A stretch of 64,000 bases of DNA, taken from the NCBI GenBank assembly GCA_019828595.1, contig JAHQRK010000005.1, positions 1,674,001-1,738,000 of the forward strand, given 5' to 3'. This stretch comes from Aphanomyces cochlioides (Eukaryota; Oomycota; Saprolegniomycetes; Saprolegniales; Verrucalvaceae). Shown piece after piece: positions 29,301 to 40,700 of the stretch (positions are counted from its first letter, which is position 1; every line of letters starts with the position of its first letter). Below the pieces are notes generated by a model. It did no database searches, was not told the origin of the DNA, and saw nothing but the letters and a program-made list of their open reading frames with translations. The position numbers and the translations under genes were made by a program.

Positions 29301-30401
29301 TTGAAGGTCTCGCACTCGATCCACCAGCACTGAATCTTGACGCATGTTGGGGACTTGCAAAAGCGAAGCGATCTCGACAGCTAACTTCTTCAACGGCAGA
29401 TGTTGTTTCTCGAATCGCCGAGAATGGAGTTCTTTGAGTTGGGAGCGGATATCATTGACCAGCATGTCGTAGGCCTTGGAGATATTGTGGAATGTTGGAG
29501 ACTTGTCCAAAAATCGATCCAGACATCCATGAACAATCTCGGCCGCTCGTGGCAGACGAAGTAGCCAAGTTGGAGCTTTCCATGATCCAGAGCCATGGCG
29601 CAATGTTTGACGCTTTGAGATGATACGACAAGCCACGTGGTCAGCCTGTGGAACGTGTGGCATGTGCGTCGCCTTCCAATGACGAAGACCCGCCAAGGTG
29701 GACGAACAAAAGATGTAGTCGAGTCGGTTGGTGAGTGTGGGACTTGTGAAGGTTCTTGCCACGGGGTTTTGACGGCGAAACAGATCCACCAGAGACAAAC
29801 TGTGCATCCATTGTTCCAGTTGAAGGGTGCCGGCCATGGTGGAGGTACTGGGTCTCAACGAATCCAAATCTTTGTTGAGAGTGCAGTTGAAATCTCCTCC
29901 AACAATGTGGAGCGCATGTGGAGGAAAGTCGCGTGGCAATTCTTCGAAGTAACTTGCTCGTTGTTGGAAGGCTGCCGGCGCATAGATATTGTGGAGAACG
30001 ACTGTCAGTGGACCCAGAGTACATCGCACTTGTAGATAACGACCACGAAGCACTGAGTTGTCATGAGGGACTTGAGTGGCGTTCTTCAAAGGAGAGTGAG
30101 GATGTATCAACGTAGCCAGACCTCCAGTGGCTGGCGACGTGGATACTTCAGGGTAAATAGGCTCTTCAAAGAACAAAGAGCCTTCGTGGTTTGTGATGCG
30201 TTGCCAATGGAACGCAACACGGTCGTGGAGACTTGGCGTGCGGAAACGGGTTTCTTGGATAAAGGAAACGTCGTGAACACTTGATAGTTTGTCGAGGATG
30301 TACCGATGACTGTTGGAGAAGCCATTGGTGTTGAGGGAGATGATTTGTGGGTCCCAGTCCACGAGTTCAGTTGGGACATCGGAGAAGTTGTTGTCACTCA
30401 T
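26346..30401 (-). CDS. Family B ORF2, uninterrupted endonuclease-reverse transcriptase
   Basis: 1351 codons from ATG 30401 (an in-frame GTG precedes it). Residues ~15-260 form an APE-type endonuclease: ISLNTNG (Asn24), IQET (Glu50), NIYAP (Tyr140), GGDFN (Asp170, Asn172), NRLDYIF (Asp228), QADH (Asp254, His255). RT begins near residue 492 (NSAPGPNALPFEVLKL) with KNYRAISLLNTDVKILTSIL, QQGFIRR, LLDCEKAFDRVDH, VLQGDPLSPLLFVIALEPM and SYFADDSQL (FADD at 725-728). A C-terminal Zn motif, C-x2-C-x7-H-x4-C (CVFCRVNETYEHFLFSC), lies at 1203-1219. There is no RNase H domain. All catalytic residues are present, so this copy could be functional if transcribed, although its own ORF1 is truncated. It differs from other copies at a few sites (for example Ala for Pro in KNYRAIS). 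Confidence 0.95.
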   Translation of the reverse strand: MSDNNFSDVPTELVDWDPQIISLNTNGFSNSHRYILDKLSSVHDVSFIQETRFRTPSLHDRVAFHWQRITNHEGSLFFEEPIYPEVSTSPATGGLATLIHPHSPLKNATQVPHDNSVLRGRYLQVRCTLGPLTVVLHNIYAPAAFQQRASYFEELPRDFPPHALHIVGGDFNCTLNKDLDSLRPSTSTMAGTLQLEQWMHSLSLVDLFRRQNPVARTFTSPTLTNRLDYIFCSSTLAGLRHWKATHMPHVPQADHVACRIISKRQTLRHGSGSWKAPTWLLRLPRAAEIVHGCLDRFLDKSPTFHNISKAYDMLVNDIRSQLKELHSRRFEKQHLPLKKLAVEIASLLQVPNMRQDSVLVDRVRDLQKQIHELQDRDKQFRQDQAFQLHLYKAERSSKFHFTSPVPTPLKKTVFKELVDVNGNVVSNQQGMSDVLVDYYKDLFAAPEVQRSGDEVSSFLTPLTRHKQLPEQAQKELSAPLRANEFYHAIRHSSSNSAPGPNALPFEVLKLAPHKWSLVLELLFTHQLHSHPRLTPMQLVSTLVLLHKKGPKSQAKNYRAISLLNTDVKILTSILAYRLQRHIRHIIHPDQQGFIRRSNIQTNIARLDDMLHHIKLHSPSSMVALLDCEKAFDRVDHAYLLRVLRHYGFPETFVDMVRVLYSGRKSRILVNGFLSKPVHISRGVLQGDPLSPLLFVIALEPMCQLLRQHSNYGIKCGDRYHTGSYFADDSQLYAANETCLHRQLALVQTFCDKSGFRLNVDKTQILTYSQLNGNLASLQVTSDSPVKALGILVAPNLSPLARFNYVFEKFVARLSLWLYKARTMAGKVTILHSICLPVLWYQLAFVPADKDLAKKIDKAMLQFMHGEEINPSSSVHGLRLIKKEILFMPKKSGGLGLHHALALWQQHNRSVMIRCIQAITTPPRKSAMSAWITPGYTLLEKAFHPWGSPRDLLLANGSSAFIRQLYKNPNITPMWKALLSSWFESRWTPYGCPNHISSLDIPLWHNSYLPGLEDLYDQCSTSTQDQANILASLHITKLSHLLTPCQRVWPASILFDKINRACRQANFVPPTKQWISILVTKLSRLFEIVSEEDAPVFHLPTPSSEWMEWHWMIHPDSSPILLAFATSKSAKIRASPAVSSSILPTKHLNLPSNFYEDPKRLTQLAAFLQPDHILPRYGEFIFKTLLRANAMQYLFQYQDPKPTCVFCRVNETYEHFLFSCGYGQSVWYFFKTIQRLLECSFPPTCLEMFYETPKPSDGYYIRGYLKIWPIVRACVYYQIWLQRADRTFRPDLTAKSPMEVAIHAASLIKLHLQQLLVDLPLKKGYTKVFNVLKHLSSDPWLRQHIIPNSVVS

Positions 30402-30479
30402 CACGAGTACAGATGAAAATGAGTAGAATGGAGGGGTCAGAGGGGAGGTTGAAATGGATTGAAGCAGGGGATAGAAGCC

Positions 30480-30842
30480 TTAGAGTTGATCGTCCTCCAA
30501 ATCGAGGGGATCAATTTCGTCGGCGTTCATGGAGTGGTGAGCTTTGCTGCAGAGCTCGTCGATGTGGTAATTGTTGGTGATGCTTTTGAGCATCGAGATG
30601 GCCGACAAGACGGGAGCCGGCAAAGTGAACTTCTCGAGATTGTCGCTGAAGTTTTCGATCAAAGCAAACAGCGACCAGTCCGTCAAGCAGTTGGTGTCAG
30701 GCAATCTTGTTGCTTCTTGGTTCAATAGAACAGTCAGTGCCTCCGAGTTTGTGTAGAGGTCTGGGGCCCGATTTGAGAGGAATAAGTCAATCGTAGCAAG
30801 TGCAAAGAGGATGCGCTTGATCTCTGGTATGTCCGTGGTCAA
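30480..30842 (-). pseudogene. Family B ORF1 C-terminal fragment
   Basis: The last ~120 codons of ORF1 (TTDIPEIKRILFALATIDLF ... ending DPLDLEDDQL), cut at its 5' side at 30845, where an inverted family B 5' end begins. It lies 78 bp upstream of the ATG of the ORF2 above, the same spacing as in complete copies. No start codon, so not a gene by itself. Confidence 0.9.
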
Positions 30843-30852
30843 TTCACTTCCG

Positions 30853-30866
30853 AATTTGCCTCGTAC
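30853..30866 (+). repeat. 5'-terminal 14-bp repeat of family B (plus copy)
   Basis: AATTTGCCTCGTAC marks the 5' end region of the plus-strand copy, 40 bp before the ORF1 ATG. The same 14 bases occur at the 5' ends at 42257-42270 and (inverted) 59151-59164, and, in inverted relation to the element, at the 3' ends (37659-37672, 51237-51250). Confidence 0.85.
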
Positions 30867-30906
30867 CCCTCAAGTCAAGAAGTTATTAAGTGTCGCCGCG
30901 CTCAAA

Positions 30907-33900
30907 ATGTCCAACGCCAACAGCTGTTCCGAGCTCCGTGAGACCAACACTCACGGAGTCACCATCATTCCAGGTATTGTATCACCTCACCCACTTTCGT
31001 CGTCCAATCAGGATGGCGGAAGTGGTGTGAGTAATGTCGCTACACCTAACCCTAGGGCCGAAGTGGAGGTCGAGTTCGACCCTAACAGCGTCTCTGGAGA
31101 CCAATCTGCGTCTCGCTCCACCAGCGCTTCACCTGGTGCTCCACTCGCCGGAGTTCCAGGGGGGGTCAACCTCAGTGGGTCAGTGGTTGACCCCCAGACC
31201 ACTGTCGTTAACTTGTCTAGCGAAGCCCTCACTCAGGAGGGCGAACCACTGGGGCCTTGTGCCTGTGGTGGCTGCTTCCCTGGACTCCAATTGGAGTCGA
31301 TCCCCAGTGAAGGCGGCGAGAAAACGGGGTCCATGCCAGCCCTAGAGGCTACGAGGGCCCCCCCTATGGGCACACCTTGCGGTTCTGTCTACTTCCCCCC
31401 AGGGGCCTCTTCGGAGGGGCGGGGGCGGTATCCCGATTTGGGTTCTCGCCGGAGCAATGGTGTACCCCAGTCACCGTGCTGCGGGGATGGCATGGACCCC
31501 GTTTTCTCGCCGCCTTCACTGGGGGTCTGGCCCCGGCCTTTCTCGTGACCAATGGGACTGAGCCAGCAGCCACCAACCGCGTCGCCCCCTGTGCTGAGCC
31601 TCCTAGAACGGGAGAGGAAGAAGAAAAATCTCAAGAGGACGTGGATATGGTCTCTGGAGACGCCGAGGGGAAGGATTCTACTGAAACCGAGGCCTTAACC
31701 GACGAGGGAAATACTCAAATTCACTCGGAGGTGGATGGGTCAGGCGACATTAACGGCCAAGCGAAGCCGTGTGATACTCCTGGAGAAGTTATTCAAGAGG
31801 AACAATCGACAAACAATGACAATGACCAGTCAAATCAAGACATTGTCGACAAATCCGTTGCTCAAGGAAATGGCGCTGTTGATCCTCCTACCGCGGCAGA
31901 CAAAATACAAGGCGATCAAGAGCAACAAAACGCTGAAAAGGCCAATCCATGGACGCAAAAGACTCCCGGCAAGGATTCAGCTTCGTCCAAGAAAGATGCC
32001 AAGCAAGGCAATGCTCCCAAAGGCGCGAAACACCGCAACACTGGTGCTCATGCTGTTGCCGATGACGACATTGCGCGATGCGAAGCCATGGCGGACGCAT
32101 TCTACAAAGACTCTGGTGACATGGACGCCTTCATTGAAAACATTTTGCTCACCCCCCAGTCCCAAGTGTACGAGCTCACAGTCAAGTTGGGCGAAGCCTA
32201 CAAGGACTGGTCCGAAAAAGTCATCTGCGATCAATTTGTCAAGGAAAATCCTGGTTCGTTATGGGGCTCCAAATTTCCGAACATTTTGATCCACAAGAAG
32301 AACCCACAGACCATTGTGATCTCAAGTTACAACTTGTCTACGTGCGTGGAAATGGGAGGCACAACGTTTCGACTTGGTGGCAAAGACTTCCTGGTTCCCA
32401 AGTACTCGCGTTATGGCAACAACTACTACGTTACGTTCAACAAGGTCAGTCACCCTTCGATGGCCAAGGCGATTGTCAAGAAAATGGCTGCATTGACCAA
32501 GTCAGTGATAGCAGCATTCAACCCTACTGCTGGTCAGAACATCAAGTCGCCGCATTTGAGAGTCATTTTCAAGTCGTCTGCGCCTCCTGCAGTGCTGGTG
32601 CCAAAATCCGGCGACGCACTACGCGAAATCACCATTACGGATCCGTCGGGTCAGCCTTTTGTCGTCGTGTTTCAGCACAAGATCGCTGCTCTGAACAAGA
32701 CATTGCCTCCGTCGATTGTTTCACGACGTGCAGATGCCAAGGCTGAAAAAGCGAAGGCAAAAGCGGCCAAGGCAGCGGCAAAATCTCCTCCGTCAGGAGA
32801 AAAAGAACCTGAACATGATGGAGACGATCATGATCAAGACCCTGGAACAAATGCGGAAGGCGAGGCCGACTCAACTGAGGCATCTGGAGGTGGTCAAGAT
32901 GAACAACCACAGTCAACAGCTCCTTCTCATGGCTCTGATGTCGATATGTCTGGTGACAGCGATCCCCCTAACAACAATGGACAAGACAAACAACAAGAAG
33001 ATGTGGAAATGTCTACCAACGAATCGCCCGCTCTTGCTCCACCAAGTGAGCAGCCCAAGAACTCGCTGGACCTTCAATTGGTAACGGGCTACCGGTCTGG
33101 ACCAGCTCCAAAACGTACTTTGCCTTCGTCCCCACGTTTGGATCCCCTGCCGACATCCAACCGTTTTCATATCCTCGAAGAAGACGACGTGGAACTCTCG
33201 TTTGAAGACTTTGCAGTGCCTCGAATTGGAAGATTCAAGTGCGCCACGCCCGAAAAAGACCAAAGGCAAAGCGAAGAAACAACGACTTAACAAGTCTGCT
33301 GCAGCCCACCTCGAATTGGCGAAGAAGATCATTCGAGACAAGAAAGTCGAAGGCAGTATCACCGAATGTCAACGCATTTTGCGAGACGATCCTCAGCTCG
33401 TTGCACATGCTATGTACACACAAGATGAAGACCTCAGTTTGTTTCAGTCGCTTGTTGCAACCAAGACTATTGAGCGCAAGATGGCTTTGTTAAAAGCTCA
33501 AGGCAAGCCTCACAACTACAAACATCACGTCAACTTCATGGCTCAATACAAGATTCACCCGTCAGAAATCTTGGAAGAATTGACCACGGACATACCAGAG
33601 ATCAAGCGCATCCTCTTTGCACTTGCTACGATTGACTTATTCCTCTCAAATCGGGCCCCAGACCTCTACACAAACTCGGAGGCACTGACTGTTCTATTGA
33701 ACCAAGAAGCAACAAGATTGCCTGACACCAACTGCTTGACGGACTGGTCGCTGTTTGCTTTGATCGAAAACTTCAGCGACAATCTCGAGAAGTTCACTTT
33801 GCCGGCTCCCGTCTTGTCGGCCATCTCGATGCTCAAAAGCATCACCAACAATTACCACATCGACGAGCTCTGCAGCAAAGCTCACCACTCCATGAACGCC

Positions 33901-33942
33901 GACGAAATTGATCCCCTCGATTTGGAGGACGATCAACTCTAA
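30907..33942 (+). pseudogene. Family B ORF1, plus copy 1, two frameshifts
   Basis: Compared with the intact ORF1 at 55463-59110, this copy shifts frame twice. Near 31498-31521 a short stretch is replaced so that 31489-31524 becomes the perfect inverted complement of 31302-31337, adding 2 bp. Near 33226-33231 five bases are lost between ATTG repeats, so PRIVLEDSSAP becomes PRIGRFKCATP. The product layout is a Ser/Pro/Gly-rich N-terminus, an acidic middle (EEEEKSQEDVDMVSGDAEGK), a helical/beta core (NPQTIVISSYNLSTCVEMGG ... YYVTFNKVSHPSMAKAIVKK ... LRVIFKSSAPPAVLVPKSGD), an Ala/Lys helix (AKAEKAKAKAAKAAAKS), an acidic linker and a basic-then-helical C-terminus. Upstream sequence 30846-30906 is the element 5' UTR. 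Confidence 0.88.
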
Positions 33943-34020
33943 GGCTTCTATCCCCTGCTTCAATCCATTTCAACCTCCCCTCTGACCCCTCCATTCTACT
34001 CATTTTCATCTGTACTCGTG

Positions 34021-35502
34021 ATGAGTGACAACAACTTCTCCGATGTCCCAACTGAACTCGTGGACTGGGACCCACAAATCATCTCCCTCAACACCAATGG
34101 CTTCTCCAACAGTCATCGGTACATCCTCGACAAACTATCAAGTGTTCACGACGTTTCCTTTATCCAAGAAACCCGTTTCCGCACGCCAAGTCTCCACGAC
34201 CGTGTTGCGTTCCATTGGCAACGCATCACAAACCACGAAGGCTCTTTGTTCTTTGAAGAGCCTATTTACCCTGAAGTATCCACGTCGCCAGCCACTGGAG
34301 GTCTGGCTACGTTGATACATCCTCACTCTCCTTTGAAGAACGCCACTCAAGTCCCTCATGACAACTCAGTGCTTCGTGGTCGTTATCTACAAGTGCGATG
34401 TACTCTGGGTCCACTGACAGTCGTTCTCCACAATATCTATGCGCCGGCAGCCTTCCAAGAACGAGCAAGTTACTTCGAAGAATTGCCACGCGACTTTCCT
34501 CCACATGCGCTCCACATTGTTGGAGGAGATTTCAACTGCACTCTCAACAAAGATTTGGATTCGTTGAGACCCAGTACCTCCACCATGGCCGGCACCCTTC
34601 AACTGGAACAATGGATGCACAGTTTGTCTCTGGTGGATCTGTTTCGCCGTCAAAACCCCGTGGCAAGAACCTTCACAAGTCCCACACTCACCAACCGACT
34701 CGACTACATCTTTTGTTCGTCCACCTTGGCGGGTCTTCGTCATTGGAAGGCGACGCACATGCCACACGTTCCACAGGCTGACCACGTGGCTTGTCGTATC
34801 ATCACAAAGCGTCAAACATTGCGCCATGGCTCTGGATCATGGAAAGCTCCAACTTGGCTACTTCGTCTACCACGAGCGGCCGAGATTGTTCATGGATGTC
34901 TGGATCGATTTTTGGACAAGTCTCCAACATTCCACAATATCTCCAAGGCCTATGACATGCTGGTCAATGATATCCGCTCCCAACTCAAAGAATTCCATTC
35001 TCAACGATTGGAGAAACAACGTCTGCCGTTGAAGAAGTTAGCTGTCGAGATCGCTTCGCTTTTGCAAGTCCCCAACATGCGTCAAGATTCAGTGCTGGTG
35101 GATCGAGTGCGAGACCTTCAAAAGCAAATTCACGAGCTGCAAGATCGAGACAAGCAGTTTCGTCAAGACCAGGCGTTCCAACTTCACTTGTACAAAGCAG
35201 AGCGCTCGTCCAAGTTCCACTTCATGTCCCCTGTCCCTACCCCCTTGAAGAAGACAGTCTTCAAAGAGTTGGTGGATGTCAATGGAAATGTTGTCTCCAA
35301 TCAACAAGGCATGTCTGACGTCCTGGTCGACTACTACAAGGACTTGTTTGCAGCTCCCGAGGTGCAGCGATCTGGAGACGAAGTGTCGTCATTTCTGACC
35401 CCATTGACTCGACACAAGCAACTGCCAGAGCAAGCCCAGAAAGAGCTGTCGGCTCCCTTGCGCGCCAACGAGTTCTATCATGCTATTCGACATACTGTAT
35501 AA
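34021..35502 (+). pseudogene. Family B ORF2 N-terminal half (endonuclease), plus copy 1
   Basis: Intact from ATG 34021 through the endonuclease domain and a coiled-coil linker (LVDRVRDLQKQIHELQDRDK) to residue 491 (AIRH). There the copy stops and three codons from the abutting minus fragment (TV, stop) close the frame. The RT is absent, so at most a free endonuclease could be made. The junction at 35491/35492 joins a plus 5' half to the 3' terminus of a minus copy. Confidence 0.9.
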
Positions 35503-35575
35503 ATAGAACTTGGAAAACAGAATATGGCAAAGTGGTCATTGAACAGGAGATGAAGTGAGTGAGCCGTCAGCTCAC

Positions 35576-37606
35576 TCATGAAACGACGCTGTTAGGAATG
35601 ATGTGTTGACGTAACCAGGGGTCCGAAGATAGATGCTTGAGCACATTGAATACCTTGGTGTATCCCTTCTTGAGAGGGAGATCAACCAGGAGCTGTTGTA
35701 GATGTAGCTTGATCAAAGAGGCAGCATGAATGGCAACTTCCATCGGACTCTTCGCTGTGAGGTCGGGTCGAAAGGTGCGATCGGCACGTTGGAGCCATAT
35801 TTGATAATACACGCAGGCTCGGACAATCGGCCAGATCTTCAGATAGCCACGGATGTAGTATCCATCGGACGGCTTGGGCGTCTCGTAGAACATTTCCAGA
35901 CACGTGGACGGAAAGGAACACTCGAGCAGTCGCTGGATCGCCTTGAAGAAATACCAAACAGATTGACCATATCCACAAGAGAACAGGAAATGCTCGTACG
36001 TCTCATTGACACGACAGAAGACACACGTCGGCTTGGGGTCTTGGTACTGAAACAGATATTGCATGGCGTTGGCGCGGAGAAGGGTCTTGAAAATGAACTC
36101 TCCATATCGAGGGAGAATGTGGTCGGGTTGGAGGAAGGCGGCAAGTTGGGTAAGGCGCTTGGGGTCTTCGTAAAAGTTGGATGGCAGGTTGAGATGCTTG
36201 GTAGGAAGAATGGACGAGCTGGCAGCTGGAGAAGCTCTGATCTTAGCCGATTTCGAAGTCGCAAACGCCAACAAGATCGGACTCGAGTCAGGGTGTATCA
36301 TCCAGTGCCATTCCATCCATTCAGAGCTTGGCGTCGGCAAGTGGAACACGGGAGCATCCTCTTCAGAAACAATCTCAAACAATCGTGATAACTTGGTCAC
36401 CAAGATTGAGATCCATTGTTTCGTTGGAGGGACAAAATTGGCTTGGCGGCAGGCACGGTTGATTTTGTCGAACAAGATCGAAGCTGGCCAAACTCGCTGA
36501 CACGGAGTCAACAAATGCGACAACTTCGTGATGTGAAGCGAAGCCAATACATTGACTTGGTCTTGCGTCGATGTAGAGCACTGATCGTATAGGTCTTCGA
36601 GTCCAGGCAGATACGAGTTGTGCCAAAGGGAAACATCCAAAGATGAGATGTGATTTGGACAGCCGTACGGAGTCCAGCGGGATTCAAACCAGCTACTCAA
36701 TAAGGCTTTCCACATTGGAGTGATATTGGGATTCTTGTACAGTTGTCTGATGAATGCAGAAGAGCCATTTGCCAAGAGGAGATCTCGGGGGGAACCCCAT
36801 GGATGAAAAGCCTTCTCGAGGAGAGTATAGCCCGGCGTAATCCAGGCGGACATGGCAGACTTGCGGGGTGGGGTGGTGATGGCTTGAATGCATCTGATCA
36901 TGACAGAGCGGTTGTGTTGTTGCCATAAAGCAAGTGCATGGTGCAGGCCTAAGCCACCGGACTTCTTCGGCATGAATAGGATCTCCTTTTTGATCAAACG
37001 GAGGCCATGGACAGAGGAGGATGGGTTGATTTCTTCACCATGCATAAATTGAAGCATGGCCTTGTCGATCTTTTTGGCCAGGTCTTTGTCGGCAGGGACA
37101 AAAGCCAGTTGGTACCATAACACAGGCAGACATATGCTGTGCAGGATAGTGACTTTTCCGGCCATGGTTCGAGCCTTGTAGAGCCACAAAGACAAGCGAG
37201 CCACAAACTTCTCAAACACGTAATTGAAACGTGCCAATGGAGAAAGATTGGGCGCAACCAAGATACCAAGAGCCTTCACGGGACTGTCGGAAGTAACTTG
37301 TAGTGAGGCAAGGTTCCCATTCAACTGGCTGTAGGTCAGAATTTGGGTCTTGTCTACGTTGAGTCGGAAACCAGACTTGTCGCAAAAGGTTTGAACCAAT
37401 GCAAGCTGCCGGTGGAGGCACGTCTCATTTGCAGCATAGAGTTGCGAGTCGTCGGCAAAGTAACTCCCAGTGTGGTAGCGATCCCCACACTTGATGCCAT
37501 AGTTGGAGTGTTGCCGTAGGAGTTGGCACATCGGTTCCAAAGCGATCACAAACAGAAGTGGCGACAGTGGATCACCTTGCAACACACCGCGTGAGATGTG
37601 AACTGG
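35576..37606 (-). pseudogene. Family B ORF2 C-terminal fragment 1
   Basis: About 676 codons from just before VLQGDPLSPLL to the normal stop, including the FADD motif and the Zn knuckle; the endonuclease and RT fingers are missing. The 5' break is after AACTGG (37601-37606), and the same break is found at 49007 and 51183. The 3' terminus is at 35492, lacking the 14-bp repeat. Confidence 0.9.
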
Positions 37607-37658
37607 TTAAATGAGTTGTATTAACCTTATTTTTGAGCAAAGGCCCTAATGACTTACT
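37607..37658. other. 52-bp spacer between LINE fragments
   Basis: AT-rich sequence (TTAAATGAGTTGTATTAACC at its start) identical at 49008-49059 and 51184-51236. It separates a 5'-truncated copy from the 3' terminus of the next. It may be original flanking DNA, untemplated filler, or distal 3' UTR of the right-hand copy. Confidence 0.8.
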
Positions 37659-37752
37659 AATTTGCCTCGTACTGTATAAATAGAACTTGGAAAACAGAAT
37701 ATGGCAAAGTGGTCATTGAACAGGAGATGAAGTGAGTGAGCCGTCAGCTCAC

Positions 37753-40700
37753 TCATGAAACGGCGCTGTCAGGAATGGCGTGTTGACGTAACCAGCGGTC
37801 CGAAGATAGATGCTTGAGCACATTGAATACCTTGGTGTATCCCTTCTTGAGAGGGAGATCAACCAGGAGCTGTTGTAGATGTAGCTTGATCAAAGAGGCA
37901 GCATGAATGGCAACTTCCATCGGACTCTTCGCTGTGAGGTCGGGTCGAAAGGTGCGATCGGCACGTTGGAGCCATATTTGATAATACACGCAGGCTCGGA
38001 CAATCGGCCAGATCTTCAGATAGCCACGGATGTAGTATCCATCGGACGGCTTGGGCGTCTCGTAGAACATTTCCAGACACGTGGACGGAAAGGAACACTC
38101 GAGCAGTCGCTGGATCGCCTTGAAGAAATACCAAACAGATTGACCATATCCACAAGAGAACAGGAAATGCTCGTACGTCTCATTGACACGACAGAAGACA
38201 CACGTCGGCTTGGGGTCTTGGTACTGAAACAGATATTGCATGGCGTTGGCGCGGAGAAGGGTCTTGAAAATGAACTCTCCATATCGAGGGAGAATGTGGT
38301 CGGGTTGGAGGAAGGCGGCAAGTTGGGTAAGGCGCTTGGGGTCTTCGTAAAAGTTGGATGGCAGGTTGAGATGCTTGGTAGGAAGAATGGACGAGCTGGC
38401 AGCTGGAGAAGCTCTGATCTTAGCCGATTTCGAAGTCGCAAACGCCAACAAGATCGGACTCGAGTCAGGGTGTATCATCCAGTGCCATTCCATCCATTCA
38501 GAGCTTGGCGTCGGCAAGTGGAACACGGGAGCATCCTCTTCAGAAACAATCTCAAACAATCGTGATAACTTGGTCACCAAGATTGAGATCCATTGTTTCG
38601 TTGGAGGGACAAAATTGGCTTGGCGGCAGGCACGGTTGATTTTGTCGAACAAGATCGAAGCTGGCCAAACTCGCTGACACGGAGTCAACAAATGCGACAA
38701 CTTCGTGATGTGAAGCGAAGCCAATATATTGGCTTGGTCTTGCGTCGATGTAGAGCACTGATCGTATAGGTCTTCGAGTCCAGGCAGATACGAGTTGTGC
38801 CAAAGGGGAATATCCAAAGATGAGATGTGATTTGGACAGCCGTACGGAGTCCAGCGGGATTCAAACCAGCTACTCAATAAGGCTTTCCACATTGGAGTGA
38901 TATTGGGATTCTTGTACAGTTGTCTGATGAATGCAGAAGAGCCATTTGCCAAGAGGAGATCTCGGGGGGAACCCCATGGATGAAAAGCCTTCTCGAGGAG
39001 AGTATAGCCCGGCGTAATCCAGGCGGACATGGCAGACTTGCGGGGTGGGGTGGTGATGGCTTGAATGCATCTGATCATGACAGAGCGGTTGTGTTGTTGC
39101 CATAAAGCAAGTGCATGGTGCAGGCCTAAGCCACCGGACTTCTTCGGCATGAATATGATCTCCTTTTTGATCAAACGGAGGCCATGGACAGAGGAGGATG
39201 GGTTGATTTCTTCACCATGCATAAATTGAAGCATGGCCTTGTCGATCTTTTTGGCCAGGTCTTTGTCGGCAGGGACAAAAGCCAGTTGGTACCATAACAC
39301 AGGCAGACATATGCTGTGCAGGATAGTGACTTTTCCGGCCATGGTTCGAGCCTTGTAGAGCCACAAAGACAAGCGAGCCACAAACTTCTCAAACACGTAA
39401 TTGAAACGTGCCAATGGAGAAAGATTGGGCGCAACCAAGATACCAAGAGCCTTCACGGGACTGTCGGAAGTAACTTGTAGTGAGGCAAGGTTCCCATTCA
39501 ACTGGCTGTAGGTCAGAATTTGGGTCTTGTCTACGTTGAGTCGGAAACCAGACTTGTCGCAAAAGGTTTGAACCAATGCAAGCTGCCGGTGGAGGCACGT
39601 CTCATTTGCAGCATAGAGTTGCGAGTCGTCGGCAAAGTAACTCCCAGTGTGGTAGCGATCCCCACACTTGATGCCATAGTTGGAGTGTTGCCGTAGGAGT
39701 TGGCACATCGGTTCCAAAGCGATCACAAACAGAAGTGGCGACAGTGGATCACCTTGCAACACACCGCGTGAGATGTGAACTGGCTTGGACAAGAAGCCGT
39801 TCACCAAGATGCGAGACTTGCGGCCCGAGTACAGTACGCGAACCATGTCAACAAAGGTTTCGGGAAAGCCATAGTGACGGAGGACGCGGAGCAAGTACGC
39901 GTGGTCCACGCGATCAAAAGCTTTCTCACAGTCAAGCAGTGCCACCATCGAGGACGGACTGTGTAGTTTGATGTGGTGCAGCATGTCATCCAGTCGTGCA
40001 ATATTGGTTTGGATGTTGCTTCGACGGATAAAGCCTTGCTGGTCCGGGTGGATGATGTGTCGAATGTGGCGCTGGACTCGATAAGCCAGAATACTCGTCA
40101 GGATTTTCACATCCGTGTTGAGTAGGCTAATGGGCCGATAGTTCTTGGCTTGTGACTTGGGGCCTTTCTTGTGCAGCAACACCAGCGTACTGACAAGTTG
40201 CATGGGAGTCAAGCGAGGGTGAGAATGGAGCTGGGTGAATAGCAGCTCCAATACCAACGACCACTTGTGAGGTGCAAGTTTGAGGACTTCGAATGGCAGA
40301 GCGTTGGGACCTGGCGCTGAGTTCGAACTGCTGTGTCGAATAGCATGATAGAACTCGTTGGCGCGCAAGGGAGCCGACAGCTCTTTCTGGGCTTGCTCTG
40401 GCAGTTGCTTGTGTCGAGTCAATGGGGTCAGAAATGACGACACTTCGTCTCCAGATCGCTGCACCTCGGGAGCTGCAAACAAGTCCTTGTAGTAGTCGAC
40501 CAGGACGTCAGACATGCCTTGTTGATTGGAGACAACATTTCCATTGACATCCACCAACTCTTTGAAGACTGTCTTCTTCAAGGGGGTAGGGACAGGGGAC
40601 ATGAAGTGGAACTTGGACGAGCGCTCTGCTTTGTACAAGTGAAGTTGGAACGCCTGGTCTTGACGAAACTGCTTGTCTCGATCTTGCAGCTCGTGAATTT

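Noticed and set aside
31377..33290. Independent 637-codon gene
   Set aside because: It is ORF1 of family B read after the palindrome-associated frameshift; its N-terminal ~40 codons are out of frame.
30846..37606. LINE 5' inversion by twin priming
   Set aside because: In twin priming the inverted 5' piece adjoins the upstream end of the 3' piece. Here the plus 5' half adjoins the 3' terminus of the minus fragment, the wrong geometry.
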